A stretch of DNA of 64,000 nt from assembly GCA_963753105.1 (NCBI GenBank), contig CAVWBD010000001.1, positions 372,001 to 436,000 on the forward strand, written 5' to 3'. The notes beneath the pieces were generated by a model that saw only the letters and a list, made by a program, of their open reading frames with translations, did not search any database and had not been told where the DNA came from. Positions 26,791-35,486 of this stretch are shown here, piece after piece; the first letter of the stretch is position 1, and every line of letters begins with the position of its first letter. A program made the position numbers and the translations under genes. Source of the DNA: SZUA-36 sp963753105 (GTDB lineage: Bacteria > Pseudomonadota > Gammaproteobacteria > Xanthomonadales > SZUA-36).

Positions 26791-27221
26791 TTGCAGCCCT
26801 TGTCGAACACGATCCGCCAGACACCGGGCGCTTCCAGTCTCCAGATGGAAGTGAATGTTGCGACCTGGTTCCCGGCGGGGTCAAAGACGGGACCCGAGCT
26901 CAAAGCCAGTGTGCCTGAATCCAGCACCACGACGGTTTTCGGTGACCATGAAAATGGTACATTTTCGGCGGTATAAAATGGCTGCCACGCATCAGCGACT
27001 GCCTGTTTGCCGTTTAGCGGTTTTTCACCGGCAAAAAACACGGCTTCATCCGCTAAAAACGAAACAAAGCCCTCAAAATCACGCTCCGCCATGGTTTTGG
27101 CAAATGCGCGTTCTGTCTCCATGACCTGTTGCCGGAGTTCATCCGGGTTGATGCTCAACGCGGTTGTACTGGTCAACATCAGCCATACCAGGCTGGCCAT
27201 CACGGTGATTCGTCTAATCAC
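26775..27221 (-). CDS. SnoaL/DUF4440-like exported protein
   Basis: 148 residues with a signal peptide (GTG start 27221; GAGGAG 7 bases upstream; cleavage near ALS). NTF2-like fold: ETERAFAKTMAERDFEGFVSFLADEAVFF and a C-terminal WRLEAPGVWRIVFDKG. Such proteins are small-molecule binders or isomerase-like. It overlaps the upstream dehydratase gene by 8 bases and the truncated glycosylase downstream. Confidence 0.8.
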   Translation of the reverse strand: MIRRITVMASLVWLMLTSTTALSINPDELRQQVMETERAFAKTMAERDFEGFVSFLADEAVFFAGEKPLNGKQAVADAWQPFYTAENVPFSWSPKTVVVLDSGTLALSSGPVFDPAGNQVATFTSIWRLEAPGVWRIVFDKGCNCVNH

Positions 27222-28197
27222 GGTTACTCTCCTCGTTCAACACAGCAGCAAATACATCCCGGTCAACATTACCGCCGGTGGCGATGACCGCGATCTTTTG
27301 CCCGGCAATTTTTTGTTTTTCCTGGATCGCGGCCGCCAGTGCCGCCGCGCCAGCACCTTCACAAACATTGTGTGTACATTCGAACATCATACGCATCGCC
27401 GAGGCGACTTCGGCATCAGTGACCTGCACGATGCGATCAACACCCTCGAGGATAAGTTCAAGCGCCGCAGGCTCGGGGGTGCGGCAGGCCATGCCGTCAG
27501 ATAACTGCGTGGTGACCGGGGCATCTATTGCGTGCCCGGCACTGAACGATTGTGCATAGGCGCTGGCCTGGGCCGAGACCACGCCAACCACACGGGTTTT
27601 GAGTTGCAGGGCGTCACGCACCGCCATCATCCCGGAGATACCGGAACCCAAACCGATGGGGACATACACGACATCGATATCCGGCACGGCCTCGTGTAAC
27701 TCCAGGCTATAAGTGGCCACACCGGCCACCAGATGCGGGTGAAACGCCGGCACCATGTGTAATGACCTCTCAGTGGCAAGTGCCACTGCAAATTCACGTG
27801 ATTCCTGGAAATCTTCACCGTGCTCAATCAGTTCCACACCCAGTGAACGCATGGCGGCATTTTTCTCCACGCTGTTGCCATGTGGCACCACGATGGTGGC
27901 AGGTATACCGTATCGGCTTGCGGCATACCCCACCGACTGGCCGTGGTTACCACGCGTGGCGCTGATCACCCCTGCGGGTATATCGCCGGTCTTTGCAAGA
28001 TTTGCAAAGTAATTCAGACCACCACGGATTTTGAAAGCGCCGACCGGTGTGTGGTTTTCATGCTTGACCCAGACCTCGGTACCGAGACGCTCGCATAACA
28101 ATGGCCAGCGGTACTGGGGTGTCGGACGCATCTCGGTATAAACGACAGATGCCGCTGAACGGATGTCATCGAGGCTGATATTTTTCCAGTGTCCCAT
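27214..28197 (-). CDS. PLP-dependent threonine/serine dehydratase-like enzyme
   Basis: 327 residues, fold type II. The PLP lysine is K56 in PVGAFKIRGG; substrate loop ATRGNHGQSVGYAA (Asn/His); phosphate-binding IGLGSGISGM; and the C-terminal ECTHNVCEGAGAAALAA and VIATGGNVD. Lacks the regulatory ACT domain of biosynthetic IlvA, so it is of the catabolic or single-domain type. It should deaminate threonine or serine to a 2-oxo acid. Co-directional and close to a homocysteine methyltransferase-like gene, hinting at sulphur or hydroxy amino acid metabolism. Confidence 0.9.
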   Translation of the reverse strand: MGHWKNISLDDIRSAASVVYTEMRPTPQYRWPLLCERLGTEVWVKHENHTPVGAFKIRGGLNYFANLAKTGDIPAGVISATRGNHGQSVGYAASRYGIPATIVVPHGNSVEKNAAMRSLGVELIEHGEDFQESREFAVALATERSLHMVPAFHPHLVAGVATYSLELHEAVPDIDVVYVPIGLGSGISGMMAVRDALQLKTRVVGVVSAQASAYAQSFSAGHAIDAPVTTQLSDGMACRTPEPAALELILEGVDRIVQVTDAEVASAMRMMFECTHNVCEGAGAAALAAAIQEKQKIAGQKIAVIATGGNVDRDVFAAVLNEESNRD

Positions 28198-28206
28198 ATC
28201 GATCCA

Positions 28207-29112
28207 TTATTCCTGTTGGCTGATATAACGCAGGTGTTCAGTATTTGTCCCGCAACACCCACCCAGGATTTGTACACCGTATCTGTGATGTAACTCGAGC
28301 ATCAGCTCTCCCCATTCCACGGTGCTCTCCTGGTGTAACTCATCGGCGCCGTCAAGATCGCAGTGATCCATTGAAGACGCGTTTGCCTGGTAGCCGATCA
28401 GTCTTTTAAATACAGCTGGCGGCTGGCTTGATGCGCATAAGAACGACGGATAGGCACAATTCACCATGAAACCAAGTGGTTTTTCGTGGCTTGCAGCATC
28501 GATGGTCCTGATAGCTGTTTCGAGATCGGTGCCATCCAGCACATATCCGCTGCGTGATATGACAAAACTGATGATATACGGCAGGCCGGTGTTGGCCATC
28601 GCCCTGGCGATACCGATGGCTTCATCGATTGCCGGCAATGTTTCCGCAATCAGGAAATCCACACCACCCTGTTTTAACTGCTCCAGTTGCCAGCCATGAA
28701 ACTGCTCCGCTTGTTCTGCAGACAAACCCTCTTCCGGTTTGTAGCAATCATTTTTGCAGCCGATCATGCCGCCGATCCTGATATTGTCCTTCCAGCTACT
28801 GTTGGCCTCGCGTATTCGCTGCAGAAAATGCACGGCATCGATATTGATGCTGGTTTTAACCCCTGTCTCTATTACCCTGGCGTGGTTGGTCCTCCACGTG
28901 GGCGTACACATCAGGAATGGCCTTTTCGCCCCAACGGCGATATCGATGTAAGCCTGGTACAGCCGGGCCAGGGCATTTCTTCCGGCTTCTTTATAGATCA
29001 ACGGTGCGTTGACGAGGACTGGGTCGAGATTGACATCTGCATTTCGCCGCAGGGATTCGACGATCGATGCTTCCATCAGGATGAGATCGTTATTCTTCAG
29101 CAGACGATGCAT
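28207..29112 (-). CDS. Homocysteine S-methyltransferase-family protein
   Basis: 301 residues. The zinc ligands are visible: Cys in MVNCAYPSF near residue 218 and the pair in GGCCGTN (C286, C287). The barrel start is ILMEASIVESLRR rather than the common DGAMGT form, so the substrate may differ from plain homocysteine. Family members move a methyl group from S-methylmethionine or SAM to a thiol. It overlaps the upstream S4 gene by 23 bases. Confidence 0.85.
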   Translation of the reverse strand: MHRLLKNNDLILMEASIVESLRRNADVNLDPVLVNAPLIYKEAGRNALARLYQAYIDIAVGAKRPFLMCTPTWRTNHARVIETGVKTSINIDAVHFLQRIREANSSWKDNIRIGGMIGCKNDCYKPEEGLSAEQAEQFHGWQLEQLKQGGVDFLIAETLPAIDEAIGIARAMANTGLPYIISFVISRSGYVLDGTDLETAIRTIDAASHEKPLGFMVNCAYPSFLCASSQPPAVFKRLIGYQANASSMDHCDLDGADELHQESTVEWGELMLELHHRYGVQILGGCCGTNTEHLRYISQQE

Positions 29113-29329
29113 GGCTACCTGCCAGTTGTATGAGGATCACGTCATCGGCAAACTCGATGATATCGCCCCTTGTGATCTTCTTGCGTTTGCGGGTTTCCAC
29201 CTGTCCGTTAACCAGGACATAGCCATCGGCAATGACCTGCTTCGCCTCGCCACCACTGGCAACCAAACCTTCGAACTTGAGAATTTTATAGAGCTCGACC
29301 GGCTCCGAGGTGATCTCGACGGTCCTCAC
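29090..29329 (-). CDS. S4-domain RNA-binding protein (YbcJ-like)
   Basis: 79 residues, essentially one S4 domain: LYKILKFEGLVASGGEAKQVIADGYVLVNGQVETRKRKKI. The pattern matches the YbcJ/YaaA small S4 family. It probably binds structured RNA. Its start overlaps the end of the FAH gene by 4 bases. Confidence 0.88.
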   Translation of the reverse strand: MRTVEITSEPVELYKILKFEGLVASGGEAKQVIADGYVLVNGQVETRKRKKITRGDIIEFADDVILIQLAGSHASSAEE

Positions 29330-29937
29330 TTAACCGTCCAGTGGCTTTCCACCAGCAGTTTGTCTGCAGCAAGTATTTTTCCGTGCAAGCGGTCACCGGT
29401 ATTGACCGGGCCGACACCTTCTGGTGTACCCGTCATGATCACGTCACCATCTTCGAATGACAGGAAACTGCGGGCCTCGGCCAGGATGGCTCCGGGCTTG
29501 TTCATCATCAGGTCATATCCGCCCTGCTGCACGAGACGGCCGTTGATAAATAACTCCAGCTTGAGATCCTCCAGCTTACCGCTGATTCTGACAAAGTCAC
29601 TGAAAACGGCCGAACCGTCAAAGGCTTTTGAACGCTCCCACGGCAGACCCTTGTTCCTCAGAGCGGTTTGCACTTCCCTTTTTGTCAGGTCCAGGCCAAA
29701 GCCCACCGCGGCCAGTTCACCACCCATGACGATGAATGAGATTTCAGCTTCGTGATGGATGAGGTCTGTTTTGTGTGTATGAACCTCGGTGGAGATGGCC
29801 GAGTTGGGTTTCAGAAAGAAAACCGCTTGGCTGGGTATCTCGTTGCCCAGTTCCCTGATGTGCTCAACGTAGTTCTGGCCGATACAGACGATCTTCGACG
29901 GATATAGTTGTTTTCCTTCCAGATTGATGGATTTCAT
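29326..29937 (-). CDS. Fumarylacetoacetate hydrolase (FAH)-family protein
   Basis: 203 residues, the short FAH form. Motifs: KIVCIGQNYVEHI (family GRNY-like block), HHEAEISFIV with the metal-binding Glu pair, AFDGSAVFSDFV, and VIMTGTPEGVGPV. Likely acylpyruvase or oxaloacetate-decarboxylase-like activity on 2-oxo acids with Mg2+. Substrate not determinable. Confidence 0.9.
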   Translation of the reverse strand: MKSINLEGKQLYPSKIVCIGQNYVEHIRELGNEIPSQAVFFLKPNSAISTEVHTHKTDLIHHEAEISFIVMGGELAAVGFGLDLTKREVQTALRNKGLPWERSKAFDGSAVFSDFVRISGKLEDLKLELFINGRLVQQGGYDLMMNKPGAILAEARSFLSFEDGDVIMTGTPEGVGPVNTGDRLHGKILAADKLLVESHWTVK

Positions 29938-29948
29938 ACCCAGCGTTC

Positions 29949-30509
29949 CTATTTCATTCCAAGTTTCTTGTTTTCTTCGAGGAGATTGATCAGTTCCTTC
30001 AGACGTTTTTCCCGGGTTTCCGGTTTTTTGGCGCTCTGTAGCCAGCCAATGTAATTTTTCCGGTAAGAAGGCGCCAGCTTGTTGAAATTGCTCCAGGCCT
30101 TCCCGTTGGCCTTCAACGCCTGTTCGAATTCCGGTGCCAGGGTCACCTGTTGAGCCTGTTTGGTTTGCAGGAATTCCTCGTCATAGGTCTTTCTTTCCCT
30201 GAACGCAGCAAGCCCCACTTGGGTCATGGCCCCGGTCTCGATCAATTCCTTTGCCAGGGCGATATTCGTGGGCGACCATTTACTGCCCGGTCTGCGTGGT
30301 GTGAAGCGGTGCATGTAACGCTCGTCATCAACGCGTTTCTTGATCCCGTCTATCCAGCCAAAACACAGTGCTTCCTTGACCGAATCGATGTAACTGACGG
30401 ATGGCTTGCCCGTGTGTTTCTTGTAATAGACCAGCCACACCTCGGTCTCCGTGGCGTGGTTTTCTTCCAGCCAGGCGCGCCATTCATCACGTGATTTCGC
30501 TTCAACCAT
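29949..30509 (-). CDS. YdeI/OmpD-associated-family protein
   Basis: 186 residues. Family pattern: SRDEWRAWLEENHATETEVWLVYYKK, SVKEALCFGWIDGIKKR, RFTPRRPGSKWSPTNIALAKEL, and a C-terminal Lys/Glu-rich helix. Members occur beside stress genes; function unknown. Start ATG 30509 is chosen because the family begins here. The frame is open much further upstream, through a TM stretch belonging to the DUF5808-like gene. Confidence 0.87.
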   Translation of the reverse strand: MVEAKSRDEWRAWLEENHATETEVWLVYYKKHTGKPSVSYIDSVKEALCFGWIDGIKKRVDDERYMHRFTPRRPGSKWSPTNIALAKELIETGAMTQVGLAAFRERKTYDEEFLQTKQAQQVTLAPEFEQALKANGKAWSNFNKLAPSYRKNYIGWLQSAKKPETREKRLKELINLLEENKKLGMK

Positions 30510-30771
30510 TGAGTACGACCACCAGGTCGAAATCAATGGGAGCAGGCAGATAGCAATCAGTATCACGAGAAACTGGATGACACCGGATGTCTTGGCCAGG
30601 TTCAGTGTCACAGCCCATCCACGGGATTTGTTTGGGTACCCAGGTCCTGCTGTCCTTCTTGCTGAAGTAAACCGATATCCACCGTGGCCCACCCCAGTTG
30701 TCGGGGTTTGACCATTCAGCCTGGTTAATGGCCTTCTGATCGGGTATGCGGTTTTTACGATGTCTGCTCAT
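30502..30771 (-). CDS. DUF5808-like small membrane protein (frameshifted)
   Basis: The N-terminal part is clear: WSNPDNWGGPRWISVYFSKKDSRTWVPKQIPW is a DUF5808 pattern. After about residue 52 this frame loses sense, while another frame from about 30607 reads AVTLNLAKTSGVIQFLVILI, a TM helix expected in this family, and continues into the YdeI-like gene. Either two compensating indels bring it back to the stop at 30502, or the two genes are fused. The overlap with the YdeI start favours separate genes. Confidence 0.6.
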   Translation of the reverse strand: MSRHRKNRIPDQKAINQAEWSNPDNWGGPRWISVYFSKKDSRTWVPKQIPWMGCDTEPGQDIRCHPVSRDTDCYLPAPIDFDLVVVLNG

Positions 30772-30822
30772 GATACCAGTGCCTATTCTAGCCAGGTTTC
30801 GGCCGATTAAGCGTTCCGGGTT

Positions 30823-31359
30823 TCAGCTTACCTGATTATCCGATCTCGACCATTGACGGATCAAGACGATTTCTTGACTTTCGATGCCGATGGACTCGAG
30901 AAAATCCTGGTGGGCCTCGGGCGAGGTCTTCTCAAACTCGATATGCCAGTTTTTCATTCCGTCCTCATCCAGACCGGACGCTCTCAATATGGACACCCAT
31001 GTTTCCTTGGTCAAAACCCGGGTATTCGGGGCGAGATCCTTGTTTTCCAGTATTTTCAGGATGACCTGCTGCTGGTTCCTTAGCCCCTGGATTTCATTGT
31101 TGATGGCGGACAGTCTTTGTTCCAGCGATGTGTCGAAATTACCACCTTGCCTGTCAAGTAATTCCCTGATGGTCTCCAGTGACAAACCTGCACTGCGAAA
31201 CAACATGATCCGCTCCATCTTTTCCATGTCATTAGCCGTGTACAGCCGATAGTTGGCTTCGGATCTGCCACTGGGTGTCAAAACACCGGCCTTGTCGTAG
31301 TAGATCAGTGTGCTTCTTGATAAACCGAATTTTTTTGCGACCTGTCCGATCGTAAACAT
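30823..31359 (-). CDS. MerR-family transcriptional regulator
   Basis: 178 residues. Residues 1-70 are the MerR winged helix: TIGQVAKKFGLSRSTLIYYDKAGVLTPSGR, then YRLYTANDMEKMERI. A dimerising coiled coil follows. The C-terminal effector part (ETWVSILRASGLDEDGMKNWHIEFEK, then HQDFLESIGIESQEI) contains no cysteines, so it is not a metal sensor. The same effector pattern forms the whole of the 59-residue protein encoded just upstream. Confidence 0.9.
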   Translation of the reverse strand: MFTIGQVAKKFGLSRSTLIYYDKAGVLTPSGRSEANYRLYTANDMEKMERIMLFRSAGLSLETIRELLDRQGGNFDTSLEQRLSAINNEIQGLRNQQQVILKILENKDLAPNTRVLTKETWVSILRASGLDEDGMKNWHIEFEKTSPEAHQDFLESIGIESQEIVLIRQWSRSDNQVS

Positions 31360-31380
31360 AATGCTCCTTCCCGTCTGACA

Positions 31381-31410
31381 GAAAAGGGTGGCCGGCCAGG
31401 CCGGCCACCC
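31381..31410 (-). terminator. Rho-independent terminator between the 59-residue gene and merR-like gene
   Basis: 12-bp perfect stem GGGTGGCCGGCC around a single base, with TTTTC on the minus strand. It lies 13 bases after the small gene stop codon and before the regulator gene, so the two may be partly uncoupled. Confidence 0.85.
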
Positions 31411-31422
31411 CGGTACTGGCTG

Positions 31423-31602
31423 TTACAAGGCCCGAATCCGATTGATTTCATCAGCCGGGATATTCAGCCATTCCAAAAACGACTGGTGCCCATCCGGGTA
31501 TTTCGTTTCAAAAAGCTGGTGCCAGCGGATCATCGTGGCTTCATCGAGCCCGATTTCCCGAAATAATGTCACCCAGTTTTCCTTGTTCATCACATTACTC
31601 AT
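31423..31602 (-). CDS. 59-residue protein copying the effector domain of the neighbouring MerR regulator
   Basis: Reads MSNVMNKENWVTLFREIGLD through HQSFLEWLNIPADEINRIRAL to TAA 31423. Side by side with the MerR protein C-terminal part, the two share ENW/ETWV, GLDE, M-x-x-WH-x-x-FE, HQ-x-FLE and I-x-x-x-EI. It is thus a free-standing paralogue of that domain, without the DNA-binding head. GGAG lies about 8 bases upstream (AGGAGACTGAAAATG). It may share a ligand with the regulator, form heterodimers or bind the same partner; this is inference. Confidence 0.8.
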   Translation of the reverse strand: MSNVMNKENWVTLFREIGLDEATMIRWHQLFETKYPDGHQSFLEWLNIPADEINRIRAL

Positions 31603-31651
31603 TTTCAGTCTCCTATTACATTGATATAACGGTCCATTACCGCTGAGACCG

Positions 31652-31682
31652 ATTCTGAAGTATGAAGTTATAGTCAGGTCAA
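31652..31682 (-). promoter_or_regulatory. MerR-type promoter with 19-bp spacer
   Basis: On the minus strand: -35 TTGACC, 19 bases, then -10 CAGAAT, about 50 bases before the 59-residue gene. A 19-bp spacer is the hallmark of MerR-activated promoters, which fits autoregulation by the adjacent regulator. Confidence 0.5.
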
Positions 31683-31717
31683 TGGCTTTTCAAATAAGAA
31701 CATGAATTATTTATGCA

Positions 31718-32102
31718 CTACACGCGGTCCCTGAACGATTCGAACACCACCGGCCAGGTATATCCCTTGTCTGAATTTGGAAGGATGGCAATACCTATGA
31801 TGGCGGCGCCGTTAAGCGGGCCGTAAATGTGTGGAAATACCTGCGCACTGGCCAGGTGTGATGTGCCGCCATCTTCGATGGGTGCAGCGGATTCATACTT
31901 CACCTCGGATTCGAGTTTGTCGGGGTCAATCTCCAGGATCAGTAAGCTATCCGTATTGTAGAAAAGAAATCATTGGCCACCGGAAGCACCGAGACCTGCA
32001 AAGCGCAATGGATAAACCCGCATTCGGCCACGAAGGCGGGATATAGACATCACCATTGAAACAATCCAGAAATTCCGGCTCAGGCACAATATGGTAGATC
32101 AT
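31718..32102 (-). CDS. DUF952-family protein (two frameshifts)
   Basis: Joining three frames gives a protein of about 128 residues with the DUF952 pattern: MIYHIVPEPEF, then FIHCALQVSVLPVAND, YNTDSLLILEIDPDKLESEVKYE, and HIYGPLNGAAIIGI. Breaks lie near 32015 and 31965 (a GAAAAGAAA run). The conserved His and Glu residues of the family are all present once joined. ATG 32102 has AGGGA upstream. Function unknown; the fold is related to ADP-ribosyltransferase-like DUF952 proteins. Confidence 0.7.
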
Positions 32103-32136
32103 GGTTTTCCCTGTTTATTCATTATATAACAAATAC

Positions 32137-32514
32137 TTACATTATGGCTGGTATGCCGTACAGGACTGCGCCAAGCAAAAAGCAAAAAGTCAGAGCCAAA
32201 GATGCTCTGTCTTTCAGTTTATAAAAAATCACCTGTTGCACTGCCCGGAACAACCATAAGCAGGCTATTAACGATAACAACGAATGCCCCAGCCGTGTAT
32301 TCAATAACTCATCAGTGTGGGCAAACGATACATAGGCGAAAATAAAGAATATAAACGTGATACTTATATTCAAAACCTGCATCGTGGATCTGTTTACGAC
32401 ACTCAATGACATTAGTGTTTCTGGCCACTTGAATATGCGCCAGAACAATACATGGAAAATGATGAGTAAAACCGTGTAGACCCCACCCAGGACGACAAGT
32501 ACTTCATTCATCAT
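32137..32514 (-). CDS. Four-TM membrane protein, unknown
   Basis: 125 residues with four predicted TM helices (about 5-25, 45-65, 75-95, 105-122) and few charged residues. No family recognised. ATG 32514 lies inside the end of the upstream gene, which it overlaps by 11 bases, suggesting coupling; an upstream start at 32532 is possible. Confidence 0.65.
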   Translation of the reverse strand: MMNEVLVVLGGVYTVLLIIFHVLFWRIFKWPETLMSLSVVNRSTMQVLNISITFIFFIFAYVSFAHTDELLNTRLGHSLLSLIACLWLFRAVQQVIFYKLKDRASLALTFCFLLGAVLYGIPAIM

Positions 32515-33043
32515 TAATTTGCTCACGAACAAGACCCTCTAGACTGGAGAAAAACCGGTCCCTGATTTTCTGCAGATGAAACGCTTCAGCATAATCAATT
32601 TCAGCTTGATCCTGAAAAGCAAACCGAGATGGTTCGACCTGCAAAGCAAAAGAGTTGACCTGCCGTTCCCAAAACCACCAAGGAGATCCAAACTGCACGT
32701 ACTCCGGGGCAATAGATGGAACATTTGCCAGGGCTGCATAAAGTCGTCTCCCTGACACATTATTTTTAATACACAGGGCTATATAAGCAATTCGGTACCG
32801 AATAACACCCACGTCATGCGCCGGGAGAGGAATAAGGTTATCAATGGAAGGCGCTTCGCTATGAACAAAATGACCAAAACAACTCTGAAGTGTAAAACAG
32901 TATGGTAACTTCGCAAATCCTGTGATCAAGTCACGAATCGGGGCGTCAATTTTATCTAATGTAAGCGTCCCAAGAGTACGTTTCCGTTCTGCGTCAAACT
33001 GTGGGTCTCCAACGAACTGCCTGGGTTTTGTAAATGTTTCCAT
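32504..33043 (-). CDS. Conserved-looking hypothetical protein, 179 residues
   Basis: Soluble, with no signal peptide. Notable segment KLPYCFTLQSCFGHFVHS near residue 46 with two Cys and two His, and a Trp-rich SPWWFWERQVNSFALQVEP near 122. Codon use is like that of the neighbours. No family recognised; the Cys/His segment could be a metal or nucleotide site. It precedes the four-TM gene with an 11-base overlap. Confidence 0.65.
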   Translation of the reverse strand: METFTKPRQFVGDPQFDAERKRTLGTLTLDKIDAPIRDLITGFAKLPYCFTLQSCFGHFVHSEAPSIDNLIPLPAHDVGVIRYRIAYIALCIKNNVSGRRLYAALANVPSIAPEYVQFGSPWWFWERQVNSFALQVEPSRFAFQDQAEIDYAEAFHLQKIRDRFFSSLEGLVREQINDE

Positions 33044-33127
33044 TCTGGTCTCCAGAACCAGTGGAGCCTAGCATCCGGGGTAAATGGCAGACAGACATCA
33101 GCCACCCAAGCCGGATCCCCGGTCCAC

Positions 33128-33520
33128 TCACTCTTCACCGACAATACAATCCATTTCGGTCTCCACCAACCAGTCGGGATCGATCAATCCTTTTACTTCC
33201 ACCAGGGTCGAAACTGGCTTGATACCGGCGAATATCTCACCGTGAGCCTTTGCCGCTTCAGGCCAGTCACCGACATTACACAGCATGGTGCGGGTGCGTA
33301 TTACACCGTCGATGGACCCGCCAAGCGCCTCGATAGCGCGCAGGGATATTTCGAAGCACCGTTTCGCCTGGCCGTAAGCGTCCCCCTTGCACACGGTTTT
33401 TCCATCATCTCCCAGTGGAGCCGTGCCGGCAACGGCAATCGTATTTCCGATCCTGCAAGCCCGGGAAAAACCAAAGGTCTCTTCGAACGGGGATCCGGAA
33501 CTGTATGTTTTTCTCTTCAT
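33128..33520 (-). CDS. RidA/YjgF-family protein
   Basis: 130 residues, the standard size. GNTIAVAGTAPLG, QAKRCFEISLRAIEALGG, VIRTRTMLCNVGDWPEAAKAHGE with the Arg of the deaminase subgroup, and a C-terminal LVEVKGLIDPDWLVETEMDCI with the active-site Glu. Members hydrolyse reactive enamines and imines released by PLP dehydratases, which fits the threonine dehydratase-like gene nearby, though they are not in one operon. Confidence 0.9.
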   Translation of the reverse strand: MKRKTYSSGSPFEETFGFSRACRIGNTIAVAGTAPLGDDGKTVCKGDAYGQAKRCFEISLRAIEALGGSIDGVIRTRTMLCNVGDWPEAAKAHGEIFAGIKPVSTLVEVKGLIDPDWLVETEMDCIVGEE

Positions 33521-33544
33521 GATTCCTTATCCTGCCATGTCATT

Positions 33545-34576
33545 TTATGTGGTTCTTTCTTCCAACAACTGCCTTAACGGCGCAGGAAGATACGTTCTTA
33601 CCTTCTGTGTAATTCGCTGTTCATTTCTTTGCCAGATGACACCCAGGTAAATAATTCCCAGGCCGATCGCTGTCAGCGCGATGGGGAATAACCAGCTATC
33701 TTCAAATACCTCGTTGGCCAGGTGACCCAGGTACATCGCGCAACCGATAGCACCAAAAATCACGAAGACATTGCGCACCAGGACGACACCCACCCCGATA
33801 AGCAGCAGGTTGATACAACAATAAAGGAACCGTAGCCACTCACTGTCAGCGTGCTGAGACGTCAGCCCACCCCAAAAGGCCATGACGCCGAACACATATA
33901 GCCAGAATGCATAGTCACCGGATTTCGATGAACGAATATCCACCCAGAATGCGAAAAGCGTCATCGCCAGGCCGAAATACATGGACACCAGGGCACGCAG
34001 CTCAAAATCCGGTCTGCCGCCGACCAACATCGAAGCAATATCCATCGACATATACCAGAGCGTCACGGCAATGGGCATCTGCAGGAATGGGTAACGGTAG
34101 ATCCACGCAATAATGGCCCCGATGGCCAGCGTGCCCAGCTCCAGAAAGATCCAGTGCCACTTTATGTATCGGTGATATTCGCGGTAAACGGTGTCATCCG
34201 GCCACCACCCCATGGCCTGTTGCAGTCCGTATATTGCCAATGGCGCCAGCGCCACGACAAAAGTGGCACAAATACCGGCAGGTATTGCATGGCCTTTGTT
34301 CTGGAATTTGTTGGCCAGTATCAATCCGATTCCCGCATAGGCCAAGGAGATACAGAGGATGCCCCAGCCTCCAAATTTTTCCCAACCCAGGTTCATGAAC
34401 AAGGTCATCGCACCGATGGCGACCAGGCCACCCATGTAATAGAGAACATTGGTGAAATCAAAACCAGGGCTTGTTGAGGGCTGGGCTTTCAGGAAAGCCA
34501 AGAGATCACTGGCCTGCTGTTGGGAAATGATTTTTTCATAAACGGCTAAATCGAGTTTTTTCCTGGTCACTTCCAT
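33545..34576 (-). CDS. DUF2157-like multi-TM membrane protein
   Basis: 343 residues. An N-terminal cytoplasmic stretch (YEKIISQQQASDLLAFLKAQP) precedes about nine TM helices (GILCISLAYAGIGLILANKF, AIYGLQQAMGWW and later). The short helix plus many-TM layout resembles DUF2157 proteins. Function unknown. Stand-alone gene. Confidence 0.7.
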   Translation of the reverse strand: MEVTRKKLDLAVYEKIISQQQASDLLAFLKAQPSTSPGFDFTNVLYYMGGLVAIGAMTLFMNLGWEKFGGWGILCISLAYAGIGLILANKFQNKGHAIPAGICATFVVALAPLAIYGLQQAMGWWPDDTVYREYHRYIKWHWIFLELGTLAIGAIIAWIYRYPFLQMPIAVTLWYMSMDIASMLVGGRPDFELRALVSMYFGLAMTLFAFWVDIRSSKSGDYAFWLYVFGVMAFWGGLTSQHADSEWLRFLYCCINLLLIGVGVVLVRNVFVIFGAIGCAMYLGHLANEVFEDSWLFPIALTAIGLGIIYLGVIWQRNEQRITQKVRTYLPAPLRQLLEERTT

Positions 34577-34614
34577 TACTACTCTCCCGTCTGTATTTAC
34601 AGTATCGGTCTATT

Positions 34615-35436
34615 TCAAGTCCTTCGCCTGGCTTTCAACCCCTCGTACAGTTGCTGGCCTTCCGTATTTGTTACCTGGATTCCGAACTCGTCAACGAGTA
34701 TGTCTGTCAACTGGTGAGGTGTGGCAACGGTTTCCGTCACAGTATTTTTCCAGGTGATCACCTTGTATTCCAGGTCACGCAGGACACGTGTTTCTTTGGC
34801 CAGCAGACGTGAAACCACCAGGTGATTTACAAAAGACGCGTCGGGGTGGCGGTGTGAATAAAAGTGCCCCAGTCTGCAATCGGCAGGACCATAAGACGCG
34901 AGTTCAAAACGGTACAGGGAATAGAAATCCCCGTCTTTTAACACCTGCACGTGGTATTCGCCGGTCTTTTTTTGCGTAATGCGAAAGACCTTGTCTCCAT
35001 CCTGTGTTTCCTCCCCGGACATGGGGATCGGAACCCTCGGGCCCAGAGGACCAAAACCAACATCCAGCACATACCGGCGACCCTCGTAGTCCACGATGGA
35101 AATTCGATGGGTCAGGCCGGGGTGGGTGTCCTGGTTGTAAATTACACGCGCCAGGTAAAGTTCGGGTGAAAACCCGAGCACCTCCAGGATCTCATAAAGA
35201 AGACCGTTTTGTTCGAAGCAGTAACCGCCACGCCGCCGGGTAACAATCCGGTCAAATAAGGACTCGAAGTCCAGTGGCAAATCCTCACCCAGTTGAACCC
35301 CAACACTACTGAAGGCGAAAGTGGCTACATGGCGCGCAACAACATCGCGCAGGAAGCTGAGATCAAGCTCACGGCCATACAGGTCCAGGGCTCTCAGATA
35401 GCCATTAACCATTTCCTGGCGTCGTGTATCAGCCAT
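34615..35436 (-). CDS. Arylamine N-acetyltransferase
   Basis: 273 residues. The catalytic triad is visible: C73 in RRRGGYCFEQN, H110 in LTHRISI, D125 in LDVGFGP. The enzyme transfers acetyl from acetyl-CoA to arylamines or hydrazines through the Cys thioester. Residues 35-45 (HVATFAFSSVG) match the family block before the catalytic Cys. Stand-alone gene. Confidence 0.93.
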   Translation of the reverse strand: MADTRRQEMVNGYLRALDLYGRELDLSFLRDVVARHVATFAFSSVGVQLGEDLPLDFESLFDRIVTRRRGGYCFEQNGLLYEILEVLGFSPELYLARVIYNQDTHPGLTHRISIVDYEGRRYVLDVGFGPLGPRVPIPMSGEETQDGDKVFRITQKKTGEYHVQVLKDGDFYSLYRFELASYGPADCRLGHFYSHRHPDASFVNHLVVSRLLAKETRVLRDLEYKVITWKNTVTETVATPHQLTDILVDEFGIQVTNTEGQQLYEGLKARRRT

Positions 35437-35486
35437 GTTCTAAAGCCATTTACCAGTGACCTGACGTGTGTTCCCGATGCCAGCGC

